Assembly (NCBI GenBank): GCA_039029515.1 | Contig: JBCCFX010000112.1 | Span: forward strand, 1 to 12,993 | Direction: 5' to 3' | DNA: 12,993 bases | DNA from: JBCCFX01 sp039029515 | GTDB taxonomy: Bacteria; Planctomycetota; Phycisphaerae; Phycisphaerales; SM1A02 | Shown: positions 1 to 7,031 of the stretch, one piece after another | Position numbering within the stretch: position 1 is the stretch's first letter | Layout of the letters: each line of letters opens with the position of its first letter | The notes under the pieces: model-generated | Databases searched by the model: none | The model's input: only the letters and a program-made list of their open reading frames with translations | Told to the model about the DNA's origin: nothing | Made by a program: the position numbers and the translations under genes

Positions 1-241
1 CCAAATTACGTAACTTCAGAGCGAAAGAGGGAGAATGAAGTTTAATCCTAATCGCGCTTTACTTGCCGCGGGAGTTCTTCGCTTTGGCGGTACGCCACGG
101 AGGACGTCTACACGTTAGAGCGACTGAACATTCCTTTGCCAAGACCGTGAGCAAAGCACGGATTCCCAAGTAATGACGATGGTCTCCATTAGGTCCGTCG
201 TCCATACTCGCACTAGTCAGTACCAACCAGGAGTATCTTCA

Positions 242-574
242 ATGGCTGAACAAACAGAAGGACGCGGCGCCGAAGCCGCAGGGGGCGGCATCCGTATCAA
301 ATGGGATGACAGCAAGATGCAGAGCAGCTACGCCAACGTCTGCAATGTCACCAGCACGCGCGAGGAAGTCACACTACTCTTCGGCACCAATCAGGTCTGG
401 CATGGTGGACAGCGTGAAGTTACGGTGGAACTGCAAAACCGGATCGTAGTAAATCCGTTTGCCGCAAAGCGACTGTGTTCGCTGCTCCAGCAAGTAATCG
501 CGGAGTATGAGGGGCGGTTTGGCACGTTGGAAACAACCCCCCAGGTTCCTGAGTCCGTCAGTAAGGATGGCTAG
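242..574 (+). CDS. DUF3467 domain protein
   Basis: A 110-residue cytoplasmic protein with no signal peptide or membrane segment. After a Gly/Ala-rich N-terminus of about 17 residues, the rest matches the small DUF3467 family as I remember it: an IRIKWDD opening, a SYAN segment, a strand with LLFGTNQVW, then an amphipathic C-terminal helix running from NPFAAKRL to YEGRFG. The family's biochemical role is not established, so none is assigned. The start at 242 is chosen because AGGAG at 229-233 sits 8 bases upstream. The frame is open to an ATG at 173, but that extension has no good ribosome binding site and looks non-coding. No gene is close enough on the same strand to form an operon. The family call is from recognition of the residue pattern and is fairly secure. 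Confidence 0.8.
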   Translation: MAEQTEGRGAEAAGGGIRIKWDDSKMQSSYANVCNVTSTREEVTLLFGTNQVWHGGQREVTVELQNRIVVNPFAAKRLCSLLQQVIAEYEGRFGTLETTPQVPESVSKDG

Positions 575-981
575 CTTGGCGCGACTTGGGTGTCGACTGG
601 GAGATCACGGGTATCGACCGTGAGTATCCATCGTCCTCGATCACGTCTTAGCCCGAGGGCTTACACGCCACACCTGCCGTGTATCGAGTCGATTGGAGCG
701 CCCCGCAAGTTACCAGACACCCGCCTAACTGCTTCGCGTAGATTAACCACGCTGTCGCTGCACAGTTAAGATCACCGGGCAAAGGTATCCGTGCCAGGGC
801 ATACCCGCTCTTCAAATTAGCTAGGCAATGTAGCGACCTTTCAATGAAGTGACCCTTTGAGGACGACCGCCATACGCCTCGCACACACGCGCGCTCTTTT
901 GATCTAACGATGCGTGGCACAATCACCATTCAATTCTATTAACTGGAAGCAAGTGAATTCGGCGACCAACGTGTTTCAAAC
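575..981. other. Gene-poor stretch, no recognisable feature
   Basis: About 400 bases without a convincing gene. A 93-codon minus-strand frame (929-648) has no ribosome binding site, no family resemblance and a residue mix (many Cys, Arg, Ser) typical of chance frames. I looked for tmRNA, RNase P RNA, 6S RNA and tRNA signatures on both strands and found none. A weak hairpin (GGTAT at 784-788 with ATACC at 801-805) is the only pairing noted. Base use looks more even than in the neighbouring genes, which are rich in GATCG-like words. It may be an untranslated region, a decayed gene or an unknown RNA. Confidence 0.5.
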
Positions 982-1037
982 ATCTTTCGACTTTAGACTC
1001 TCCACTCTCTCCTTTCTCCTTTCTCATCTCTCATCCC
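982..1037 (-). repeat. Heptanucleotide array, 8 units, at VOC gene 3' end
   Basis: Read on the minus strand, this is eight consecutive 7-base units: GGGATGA, GAGATGA, GAAAGGA, GAAAGGA, GAGAGTG, GAGAGTC, TAAAGTC, GAAAGAT. They are purine-rich and drift gradually from unit to unit, with one exact neighbouring duplicate. The first unit supplies the TGA stop codon of the VOC gene (1033-1031). A second array of the same length and similar units lies at 8282-8337. Confidence 0.75.
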
Positions 1038-1789
1038 GCACACAGCCCAACATACACCCCGACAGGATCGCGCACGATCGCGAAGCCATCAGCCTGATTC
1101 ACGACGACACCGCCAGCCGCGCTGGCGCGCTGCACGCTATCCGCGAGATCATCGACGGGGAGATGGAGCAGCCACACTGGCGGGATGTCGGCATCAAGGC
1201 TGCGCTGCGAGCAGATTTCGGCGACCGCAAGATCATCATCGCGCACCATCTCCACGTCCGCATTGTGTGCATCGCCAGGTGTCGACTCACTGGGCCTGGC
1301 GCTCCACCCGACTACACCTTGGTAGAAATTGCGGCTCTTCGCGGCATCGGGAACGAACAGCGAGAGCCATGCGATGCAACCAACATGGTCCGTGTCGCTT
1401 GCAGGAACGGCATCGGCGGGCACGGCCGGAATGAGGCCGAATGCAGCCCCGTCCGGGTCGGTCAGCACGGCCCATTGACTCGTACCGTCGTCGGCTTTGC
1501 CGTGCATGATCTCGTTACCGCCGAGTTCAAGCGCCGCCGCTGCGCTGGCGGCGACGTCCGCGACCTGAAAGTGCGGCATCCACTGCAGCGGCAATGCATC
1601 GTACTCGGGTGTGCGCACTCCGAGCCCGATGATCGGGGTGCCTTGGTTGTTCATCAGATCCTCGCGCCAGAGTGGGTTCGTACCGGTCGTGAGGATCGAC
1701 GCGTAAAAGGCGACTTCACGTTCGTGTTCGGGAACGGCGATGTCGGCACTGAGAACGCCGCCGACGCCGGGGACACTTGTTCTTCTCAT
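1031..1789 (-). CDS. Two-domain VOC (glyoxalase/bleomycin-resistance-like) protein
   Basis: A 252-residue soluble protein made of two tandem vicinal-oxygen-chelate domains, at about residues 8-120 and 133-252. Each opens with a strand carrying a conserved aromatic (EVAFYASIL in the first, SRNFYQGVVGW in the second) and closes with the same motif (VLTDPDGAAFGLI, then IVRDPVGVYVGL). This layout resembles the two-domain glyoxalase-like proteins of actinobacteria and planctomycetes, whose substrates are mostly unknown; a metal-dependent enzyme or a binding protein are both possible. The start at 1789 is supported by GGAGGG, on the minus strand, about 8 bases upstream. The stop codon lies in the first unit of a heptanucleotide array, so the last residues and the stop may have been set by the repeat. 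It is divergent from the methyltransferase gene, separated by 101 bases. A long plus-strand frame opposite it is a shadow. Confidence 0.88.
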   Translation of the reverse strand: MRRTSVPGVGGVLSADIAVPEHEREVAFYASILTTGTNPLWREDLMNNQGTPIIGLGVRTPEYDALPLQWMPHFQVADVAASAAAALELGGNEIMHGKADDGTSQWAVLTDPDGAAFGLIPAVPADAVPASDTDHVGCIAWLSLFVPDAAKSRNFYQGVVGWSARPSESTPGDAHNADVEMVRDDDLAVAEICSQRSLDADIPPVWLLHLPVDDLADSVQRASAAGGVVVNQADGFAIVRDPVGVYVGLCAG

Positions 1790-1890
1790 GGCTTACCCTC
1801 CGAGAGGCTGGTTTGATCGGTGCAGCGTAGTGTACGAGGATCGAACTTGGCCGGGTCGCCGCATGCATTGCCCATTGATAAGGTGCGCCA

Positions 1891-2649
1891 ATGAACGAAC
1901 TCGATCTAATCTTTGACCTGCACCTTCGAAATGATCGGCAAGGGCCAGGCAGCGCAGCCGAAACGAATCGCGCGATCGATCTCGCTCGGCTTGATTCGAA
2001 ATCGCCGCTCGCGATCGCCGACATTGGTTGTGGCACTGGAGCTTCGAGTGTCGTGCTTGCGACAACGCTTCATGCGCATGTCAGCGCCGTTGACTTTTCG
2101 GCCTCATTCATCGAGCGACTGCGCGCGGAGGTGGCGAGCCGCGGTATGCAGGATCACATCGAGCCAATCGTCGGAAATATGGAAGCGTTGCCATACGGTG
2201 ATGCACAGTTTGATGTGATCTGGTCGGAAGGCGCAATCTACAATATGGGCTTTGCGGCGGGCCTTCGCGCGTGGCGTCGGTTTATTCGGCCGGGCGGGAT
2301 CATCGCGGTGTCGGAGATCACCTGGACAACGGCGCATCGACCCACGGCAATTGAAGAGCACTGGACGCGTGAGTACCCGAGCATTACGACGGCATCGACC
2401 AATCTGCAGCGCATCGAAGAAGAGGGCTACGAACCCATCGGCATGTTCTTCCTTCCGCGCGACTGCTGGGAGGCGGCATACTACGAGCCGATCAGCGCAG
2501 GTATCCCGGCGTTCCTCGAGCGACATGACAACTCAGACGCAGCGCGAAGCATCGTTGCGGCCGAACAGGCCGAGATGGCGCTGTATCAGGAGTACGGCGC
2601 GTGGTTCGGCTACGCGTTCTACATTGCCCGAAAAATCAATGACGCGTGA
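1891..2649 (+). CDS. Class I SAM-dependent methyltransferase
   Basis: A 252-residue soluble methyltransferase of the Methyltransf_11/25 type. The SAM-binding glycine motif IADIGCGTG is at residues 42-50, and the acidic residue expected to bind the ribose is D68 in AVDFS. The GNMEALPY segment (95-102) is the usual adenine-contact region, followed by the FDVIWSEGAIYN strand (107-118) and the RPGG turn (133-136) before the last conserved strand. The C-terminal 90 residues carry acidic and aromatic patches that probably form the substrate lid; the substrate cannot be read from the sequence. AAGGTG at 1880-1885 lies 5 bases before the ATG. The gene stands alone between two minus-strand genes, so there is no operon context. 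The family is certain; a small-molecule rather than nucleic-acid substrate is an inference from the fold subtype. Confidence 0.9.
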   Translation: MNELDLIFDLHLRNDRQGPGSAAETNRAIDLARLDSKSPLAIADIGCGTGASSVVLATTLHAHVSAVDFSASFIERLRAEVASRGMQDHIEPIVGNMEALPYGDAQFDVIWSEGAIYNMGFAAGLRAWRRFIRPGGIIAVSEITWTTAHRPTAIEEHWTREYPSITTASTNLQRIEEEGYEPIGMFFLPRDCWEAAYYEPISAGIPAFLERHDNSDAARSIVAAEQAEMALYQEYGAWFGYAFYIARKINDA

Positions 2650-2688
2650 CGGCGCGACCTCCCGCGCGAAGAAAACGCCGTGACGCAC

Positions 2689-2805
2689 ACCATAGCGCAT
2701 CGCCTCGAATTCGCCAGCGTGCGAGCTGAACCAGATCCAGTCGTCGTGAATTTTCGGTGAGCACCTGGCCCGATGGCCGACCTCGTGTCGCGCGCGCCAG
2801 CAATG
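2689..2805 (-). pseudogene. Remnant of a PQQ-repeat gene 3' end (duplicate of last blade)
   Basis: Read on the minus strand, this piece encodes RHEVGHRARCSPKIHDDWIWF and continues SSHAGEFEAMRYG. It matches the last blade of the PQQ-repeat lipoprotein upstream (RHEVGDRVWSSPTIRGDWIWF, then GSHTGSVEALRDG) in one frame, with roughly three quarters of bases equal and a 16-base identical stretch (2728-2743 against 3872-3887). A 6-base insertion near CWRAR and the loss of the stop codon after the final Gly distinguish it. Its 5' side runs straight into the stop of the SdiA-regulated-like gene at 2816, so there is no room for the first seven blades. I read it as what is left of a second PQQ-repeat gene after a deletion. 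Confidence 0.72.
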
Positions 2806-2815
2806 ATTCGATTCC

Positions 2816-3760
2816 TCAGGGATTCTCCGCCGGACGAGTGACCGTGTCCTGCGATCGGTCGTCGGATTCCGTCGCGCGACGCATCGCGGCATCAATGTCG
2901 TACACGCGGACGTTCTGCCGTTGCTCAGTGTAATTGTGATCAATCACGATGTAGATCTGGCCCTCGAACAGTGAGAGGTCGGCTGCAGCGGACGGTTCAA
3001 TGCCGAAAACCGTGCGTAATTCGAACGTTGTGGCATCGGCAATGATGATCGATGTATACGTTTCGCTCAGAATAAAGAATGAGCCGTTGGCATAGGCCAG
3101 ACCTGAAAATGTGAGCACACTTGGATCTGCATCGTCCTTCAGAAACTCGCCATACGAAAGGTCGTGCGTTGATCCGCTGTCGAGATTGACGATGACGGGT
3201 CGTTCTTCCATCGTGGCGAACAAACCGTGCGGCGTATCCGTGATCCCGGAAAACTCCAGTTCGGCAATGTCAGGCGGCAAAACTACATCGTCCGCACGAG
3301 TCCAGCTGCCGTCTCTGTTGTTGCTCCACGTTGGCATGACGCCGAATTCACCGATCGCGAATAGCGTGTCGCCGCGGACTTCAATGCCCTCAAGTGATCC
3401 CTGCTTGAACAGGAGCAGGCCGCCCAGCAGGGTGAATGGGGTGGAGGCATTTCTGAACTCAGTATCGAGCGTGAATATTTCGGTCTGGTCCGTGGAGATG
3501 TAGATGGCGTCATCGCGATGTTTGATGCCGGATGGCTGCTCGATCGCGTCTGGCAATGGGATCGTCTGCGTGGGGGAGAGCATCGCCGTCACGATCAGCG
3601 GGCCATCGGTCGCGGACGTCAGCACGTCTTTCGGCTGTCCAATCTCGGAGATGACATCAAGCGCGAAGTGGACACCAAGGCGCGTGTTCATGACAACGTA
3701 TGCGCCAGCGGCAAGAACGACGGCTGCGGTGAAGAGTGCTGGTTTCTTCTTGATCTTCAT
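2816..3760 (-). CDS. SdiA-regulated/YjiK-like beta-propeller protein, membrane anchored
   Basis: A 314-residue protein with a Lys-rich N-terminus followed by a hydrophobic segment at residues 8-24 (uncleaved anchor or signal peptide). The rest is predicted to lie outside the cytoplasmic membrane. The body shows spaced motifs of the SdiA-regulated (YjiK) family: EQPSGI (75-79), SLEGIEV (122-128), EFSGI (169-173) and TFSGLA (217-222), each starting a blade with strands such as DTLFAIGE and GSFFILSE. The family is named from regulation of one E. coli member and its biochemical function is unknown. The last ~25 residues are charged and probably disordered. It lies 60 bases after the PQQ-repeat gene on the same strand and is probably co-transcribed with it. 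The ribosome binding site is weak (CAGGCAGG about 4 bases upstream). The family call rests on motif pattern and is fairly secure. Confidence 0.75.
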   Translation of the reverse strand: MKIKKKPALFTAAVVLAAGAYVVMNTRLGVHFALDVISEIGQPKDVLTSATDGPLIVTAMLSPTQTIPLPDAIEQPSGIKHRDDAIYISTDQTEIFTLDTEFRNASTPFTLLGGLLLFKQGSLEGIEVRGDTLFAIGEFGVMPTWSNNRDGSWTRADDVVLPPDIAELEFSGITDTPHGLFATMEERPVIVNLDSGSTHDLSYGEFLKDDADPSVLTFSGLAYANGSFFILSETYTSIIIADATTFELRTVFGIEPSAAADLSLFEGQIYIVIDHNYTEQRQNVRVYDIDAAMRRATESDDRSQDTVTRPAENP

Positions 3761-3820
3761 GTGCCTGCCTGAGAGTTGACGATTCGTTGTGGCGATTCAC
3801 ATTGAAGGATCGACGTGCAA

Positions 3821-4954
3821 TTATTGGGATGAACCATCGCGCAGCGCCTCAACGCTGCCAGTGTGTGAGCCGAACCAGATCCAGTCGCCGCGGATTGTTG
3901 GTGAACTCCAGACGCGATCACCGACTTCATGTCGCCAATGCACACTCCCGTCGGATCGATGCAACGCGTACAAATGACCATCGCTCGAACCGACGTAGAT
4001 GGTGTCGTTCGTGACTGCAGGTGAGCCGAGCACCGGGCCGCCGAGGTCGGCGCTCCACACGATCATGCCGTCGGTCACGCGCAGGGCGTAGAGGTCTCCG
4101 TCGTAGCTGCCGACGTACGCGATCCCATCCATGATCGCCGGCGATGAGAACACACGTTCACCGAACGTCGTCTTCCAGACGAACGCGCCATCGGACAGCC
4201 GGACGGCATGCACCGCGTGATCGTCGGATCCGATGATCACCAGATTATCAATCACGGCGGGTGATGAGAAGGTGATCGCATCGGTTTCGTATGTCCATCG
4301 CGCTTCACCGGTGGCAAGATCGATCGCATGCAACTTCTGGTCGATCGATCCGATGAGGACGATGCCATCGGCGACCGCAGGTGATGAGAGCATGCCGCCG
4401 CCGGTCTCGTATCGCCAGTATTCTTCGCCGGTCAGTGCATCGAGCGCATAAACGTTGTGATCGAACGCGCCAAAGACGACGCGACCATCGACGATGGCAG
4501 GGGAAGACTGCTCGCCGCCCGGCCCGAGCGCGAACGACCATCGTTGTTCGCCCGTCTCGGCATCGACGGCGTAGAAGCGGTCATCATCCGCGCCGAAGTA
4601 GACGAGTCCGTTCCAGACGGATGGTGAAGCGCGCAGCAGTCCGCCGACGGGAAAGCGCCAACGTTCTTCGCCGGTTCGGGCATCGAGTGCGAAGAGGTTG
4701 TTCGCAAACGTCCCGACATAGACGGTGTCCCCGACCACGGTTGGCGTCGATTCCACGATGCCGCCAGTATCGAACGTCCAGACGGACGTCGGCTGGTCGA
4801 TGGGATGTGCGAATCCCTGCACGCCGGTGTGGGTCGGACCGCCGCGGAATTGCGTCCATTCTGATGGATCGGCATCCTGGGGCGCAGCGCAGCCGATGAG
4901 GGTCAGCGCGAACGCGAGAAGGAGCAGAATCTGCAATGCGGTTGCATGCGTCAC
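3821..4954 (-). CDS. PQQ-like beta-propeller repeat lipoprotein
   Basis: A 377-residue lipoprotein that starts with GTG. The N-terminus has a hydrophobic stretch ending in the lipobox LIGC with Cys22 as the lipidated residue. After WTQFRGGPTHTG (33-44), eight repeats of about 40 residues follow, each with SSPAV..., a VYVGS strand, LYALDA and a TGE..W ending, the signature of PQQ-type quinoprotein propellers (PQQ_2/BamB-like). No catalytic residues of true quinoprotein dehydrogenases are visible, so a scaffold or binding role at the envelope is more likely than enzyme activity. In planctomycetes such proteins are abundant; a BamB role in outer-membrane assembly is possible but unproven. It is 49 bases after the SRPBCC gene and 60 before the SdiA-regulated-like gene, all on one strand. 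A decayed copy of its last blade lies downstream of that gene. No strong ribosome binding site precedes the GTG. Confidence 0.88.
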   Translation of the reverse strand: MTHATALQILLLLAFALTLIGCAAPQDADPSEWTQFRGGPTHTGVQGFAHPIDQPTSVWTFDTGGIVESTPTVVGDTVYVGTFANNLFALDARTGEERWRFPVGGLLRASPSVWNGLVYFGADDDRFYAVDAETGEQRWSFALGPGGEQSSPAIVDGRVVFGAFDHNVYALDALTGEEYWRYETGGGMLSSPAVADGIVLIGSIDQKLHAIDLATGEARWTYETDAITFSSPAVIDNLVIIGSDDHAVHAVRLSDGAFVWKTTFGERVFSSPAIMDGIAYVGSYDGDLYALRVTDGMIVWSADLGGPVLGSPAVTNDTIYVGSSDGHLYALHRSDGSVHWRHEVGDRVWSSPTIRGDWIWFGSHTGSVEALRDGSSQ

Positions 4955-5003
4955 GTGTGACTCACTGTGTTTGGGGTTGATTGAGGGCGCGACATGCGTA
5001 CTG

Positions 5004-5537
5004 TCAGGCCGCTTCGACTTCGGTCTTCAGGCTCTCGAGACCGGCGCTGAAGTTCTTGGAGATCATGATGCTCATCACGGGCTTCATCAGACCGCGAATG
5101 ACTGGCGGCATCATCGTGGCGAGATCGCCTTCCATGGACCAGGTGACTTTGGTGCCGCCGTCTGCGGGTGCGTAGCGGATCGATGCCTTTGCCGGGGAAC
5201 GTTTTCCCTTGGAGAGGAACGTCATGTCGTACGCAATGCCGGTGTCTTCATTCCACTCCGTGAATTCCACCTCGCCGTCGCCGGACTTGGAGGACGTCCA
5301 CGATTGACTCGCGCCGACGCCCGTGGTCTGGTCGCTGCGCTTCGTAATGACAGATGGATCCTTCTTTTCCCACGGCATCCAGACTGGCCACTTCTCAAGG
5401 TCACCGACGAAGGCGTGAATCGATGCGGGCGGCGCGGCAATCGTGATGTTCCGGGTGAACGAGTACCGGCTCGGCATGACGAAGCCGACGATGAGGAGGA
5501 CGGCGATCAGGCCAAGCGCGAAGTAGACGAAGATCAT
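5004..5537 (-). CDS. SRPBCC (polyketide cyclase/START-like) protein with N-terminal anchor
   Basis: A 177-residue protein: one hydrophobic segment at residues 2-20, then an SRPBCC-fold domain. The domain opens with FTRNITIAAPPASIHAFV, continues with the LEKWPVWMPW signature typical of this subgroup, a GVGASQSWTS strand, GTKVTWSMEGDL and a long C-terminal helix ending LESLKTEVEAA. This fold binds hydrophobic ligands in a deep cavity; the ligand here is unknown. The frame extends 35 codons upstream to 5642, but that part has an unlikely residue mix and overlaps a palindromic repeat. The ATG at 5537 is chosen because the hydrophobic segment starts there, and an AGGGAA sequence lies a few bases upstream. 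It heads the apparent operon with the PQQ-repeat lipoprotein and the SdiA-regulated-like protein. Confidence 0.87.
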   Translation of the reverse strand: MIFVYFALGLIAVLLIVGFVMPSRYSFTRNITIAAPPASIHAFVGDLEKWPVWMPWEKKDPSVITKRSDQTTGVGASQSWTSSKSGDGEVEFTEWNEDTGIAYDMTFLSKGKRSPAKASIRYAPADGGTKVTWSMEGDLATMMPPVIRGLMKPVMSIMISKNFSAGLESLKTEVEAA

Positions 5538-5605
5538 GGGGAGTTCCCTGGCAGGCGGGTGTTCGAGGGAACATGATCTCATGCATGGAGCAGCAGATGC
5601 AAGTC

Positions 5606-5626
5606 GGTGGGTTCGGGGAACCCACC
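5606..5626. repeat. REP-like palindrome, copy 1
   Basis: A perfect hairpin of two 9-base arms, GGTGGGTTC and GAACCCACC, around a GGG loop. It lies in the 144-base gap between the deiminase stop and the SRPBCC start. A second copy at 6952-6972 differs at one position in each arm (GGCGGGTTC / GAACCCGCC), so pairing is preserved. It could act as a mRNA stabiliser or weak terminator between the two genes, but no T-run follows on either strand. Confidence 0.75.
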
Positions 5627-5681
5627 CTGCAGCAAGGCCCAATCAAGCACGCAGTCCCGAGTCGGGGTGATAACCCAGCAA

Positions 5682-6821
5682 TTAATGAGCATTTGAACGC
5701 GGCTGCTGCATGGTCGCGCAGTGGATGCCGCCGCCGCCGGCGGCAATGCCGTCAATGTCGATCTGCACAATGGTGCGCGTGGGGAAGAGCTTCTCCAGCG
5801 TCCGTCGTGCTGCGGCGTCAGCCTCCGCGTCGCCAAACTCCGGGGCGATGACCGCGCCATTGCACACGTAGAAGTTCACATATCCCGCTGCGAAGTCATC
5901 GCCGGCAAACTCGTCACGAATGTCCTGCGGAGTTTCGAGTGTGAAAACTTTCAGCGCTCGACCATCGGCATCTGTCGCGGCGCGGAGTATCTCGAGATGG
6001 CGCTTCGTGACGGCGTGATCGAAACTTGCCGGGTCGGTGTCGAGCGCCGCCACGACAACTCCCGGCCAGACGAATCGCGCGTAGAAATCGGTGTGACCAT
6101 CCGTGATGTCCTTGCCGGCAATACCTGGCAGCCAGATGATCTTCCTCAAACCAAACAGTGCGTTCAGTTCCGCTTCGATCTCGTTGCGCGACATGCCTGG
6201 ATTGCGGTTCGTATTGACAAAGCAGCTCTCTGTGATGATCGCGGTGCCGTGTCCGTCAACCTCAATGCCCCCGCCTTCGCCGATGAGGTTCGCGCGAATG
6301 TGTTCGGCGTCGGTGCGTCGTGCCAAGAGCGCAGCAACGGCCGCATCGTCGCCGTGTTCCTGTTTGTTGCCCCAACCGTTGAAGTTCAGGTCGACGGCGC
6401 CGAGCGATCCATTGCTGTTCACAACGAAACATGCGCCGGTGTCGCGGATCCAGAGATCGTCGATCACGGCTTCAACGATCTCGATCTCGTCATCGAGTAG
6501 TGATTCGGCGATGGATCGATCTTCAGGCCGAACCAGGATTGAGACCGGTTCAAACGCCACAATCGTGTTGGCGATTCGGGCGATGTCTTCCTGAACTCGC
6601 CAGAGGAGATCGTCACCCCAGATGTCTTCGCGTGTTGCGAATGCCATCCAGGTTCGTGCGTGCGGCTCGCTCTCATCAGGCAGCCGCCAGTCGGACACGG
6701 TTTGCGTCACGGTGTCATCCTGCTTCGGCAAGACTGTGTTGGATGATTGCTCTTGTTCGCACGACGCAATCACCAACGTCAAGACGGCGGCAACAACGAT
6801 GAACGACGGGCGGACGTGCAT
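5682..6821 (-). CDS. Exported agmatine/peptidylarginine deiminase family lipoprotein
   Basis: A 379-residue member of the PAD_porph family (agmatine deiminase and bacterial peptidylarginine deiminase), which hydrolyses a guanidino group to ureido and ammonia. The core is complete: DDLWIRDTG (121-129) with the substrate-binding Asp, GEGGGIEVDGHGT (181-193), DGHTD (241-245) with the catalytic His243, and GGGGIHCATMQQP (362-374) with the nucleophile Cys368. What is unusual is the N-terminus: a hydrophobic leader ending in IASC, with Cys21 as a lipidation site, followed by about 20 polar linker residues. Classical agmatine deiminases are cytosolic, so an extracytoplasmic substrate such as environmental agmatine or C-terminal arginine of peptides is inferred. 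DGHTDFYARF differs from the NGHxDN form I recall for agmatine enzymes, so the substrate is open. The leader has no clear ribosome binding site. Two copies of one palindromic repeat flank the gene. Confidence 0.88.
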   Translation of the reverse strand: MHVRPSFIVVAAVLTLVIASCEQEQSSNTVLPKQDDTVTQTVSDWRLPDESEPHARTWMAFATREDIWGDDLLWRVQEDIARIANTIVAFEPVSILVRPEDRSIAESLLDDEIEIVEAVIDDLWIRDTGACFVVNSNGSLGAVDLNFNGWGNKQEHGDDAAVAALLARRTDAEHIRANLIGEGGGIEVDGHGTAIITESCFVNTNRNPGMSRNEIEAELNALFGLRKIIWLPGIAGKDITDGHTDFYARFVWPGVVVAALDTDPASFDHAVTKRHLEILRAATDADGRALKVFTLETPQDIRDEFAGDDFAAGYVNFYVCNGAVIAPEFGDAEADAAARRTLEKLFPTRTIVQIDIDGIAAGGGGIHCATMQQPRSNAH

Positions 6822-6905
6822 GGGGCAAGTGTAGAGACTGTGGAGCGCGGGCGAGCCTTGCGGGAGCAGTCATGTAGGCCAGGTCGACGCGGCGACCCGG
6901 CATCA

Positions 6906-6920
6906 AATTGACGTTCAATT
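6906..6920. promoter_or_regulatory. AT-rich inverted repeat upstream of the deiminase gene
   Basis: A perfect 15-base palindrome, AATTGA-CGT-TCAATT, in a locally AT-rich spot about 85 bases before the deiminase start codon, in a region otherwise GC-rich. Its position suits an operator, but no matching promoter hexamers are clear and no regulator gene is adjacent. Confidence 0.3.
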
Positions 6921-6951
6921 CAATTCTGCGTCGTGGTTGCACATCGAATAC

Positions 6952-6972
6952 GGCGGGTTCGGGGAACCCGCC
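6952..6972. repeat. REP-like palindrome, copy 2
   Basis: A perfect hairpin with 9-base arms GGCGGGTTC and GAACCCGCC and a GGG loop, the partner of the copy at 5606-5626 and in the same orientation. The arm difference (C/G instead of T/A) is a paired change that keeps the stem. It lies between the tRNA cluster and the deiminase promoter region. Palindromes of this type are commonly dispersed in genomes by REP-associated Y1 transposases; none is present in this window. Confidence 0.75.
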
Positions 6973-7031
6973 CTACACGGCTCCAGTAAGCATGGGGTAA
7001 CAGGACCTGATTAAACTATTCCGCAAATAGC

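Noticed and set aside
35..118. 27-codon frame starting MKFNPNRALL after GAGGGAG
   Set aside because: The ribosome binding site is good, but the length is too short to separate from chance and the peptide has no recognisable feature; conservation would be needed.
173..241. N-terminal extension of the DUF3467 protein to the ATG at 173
   Set aside because: The internal ATG at 242 has a well-placed AGGAG and the family domain starts after it; the extension has no supporting signal.
648..929. 93-codon minus-strand frame
   Set aside because: No ribosome binding site, no family resemblance and an unlikely residue composition.
914..1816. 300-codon plus-strand frame
   Set aside because: It is antisense to the VOC gene, which has clear family motifs and a good ribosome binding site; the plus-strand translation shows no family features.
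4725..5576. 283-codon plus-strand frame
   Set aside because: It is antisense to the PQQ-repeat lipoprotein and SRPBCC genes, both with strong motifs.
5721..6500. 259-codon plus-strand frame
   Set aside because: It is antisense to the deiminase gene, which has all catalytic motifs; this is a codon-bias shadow.
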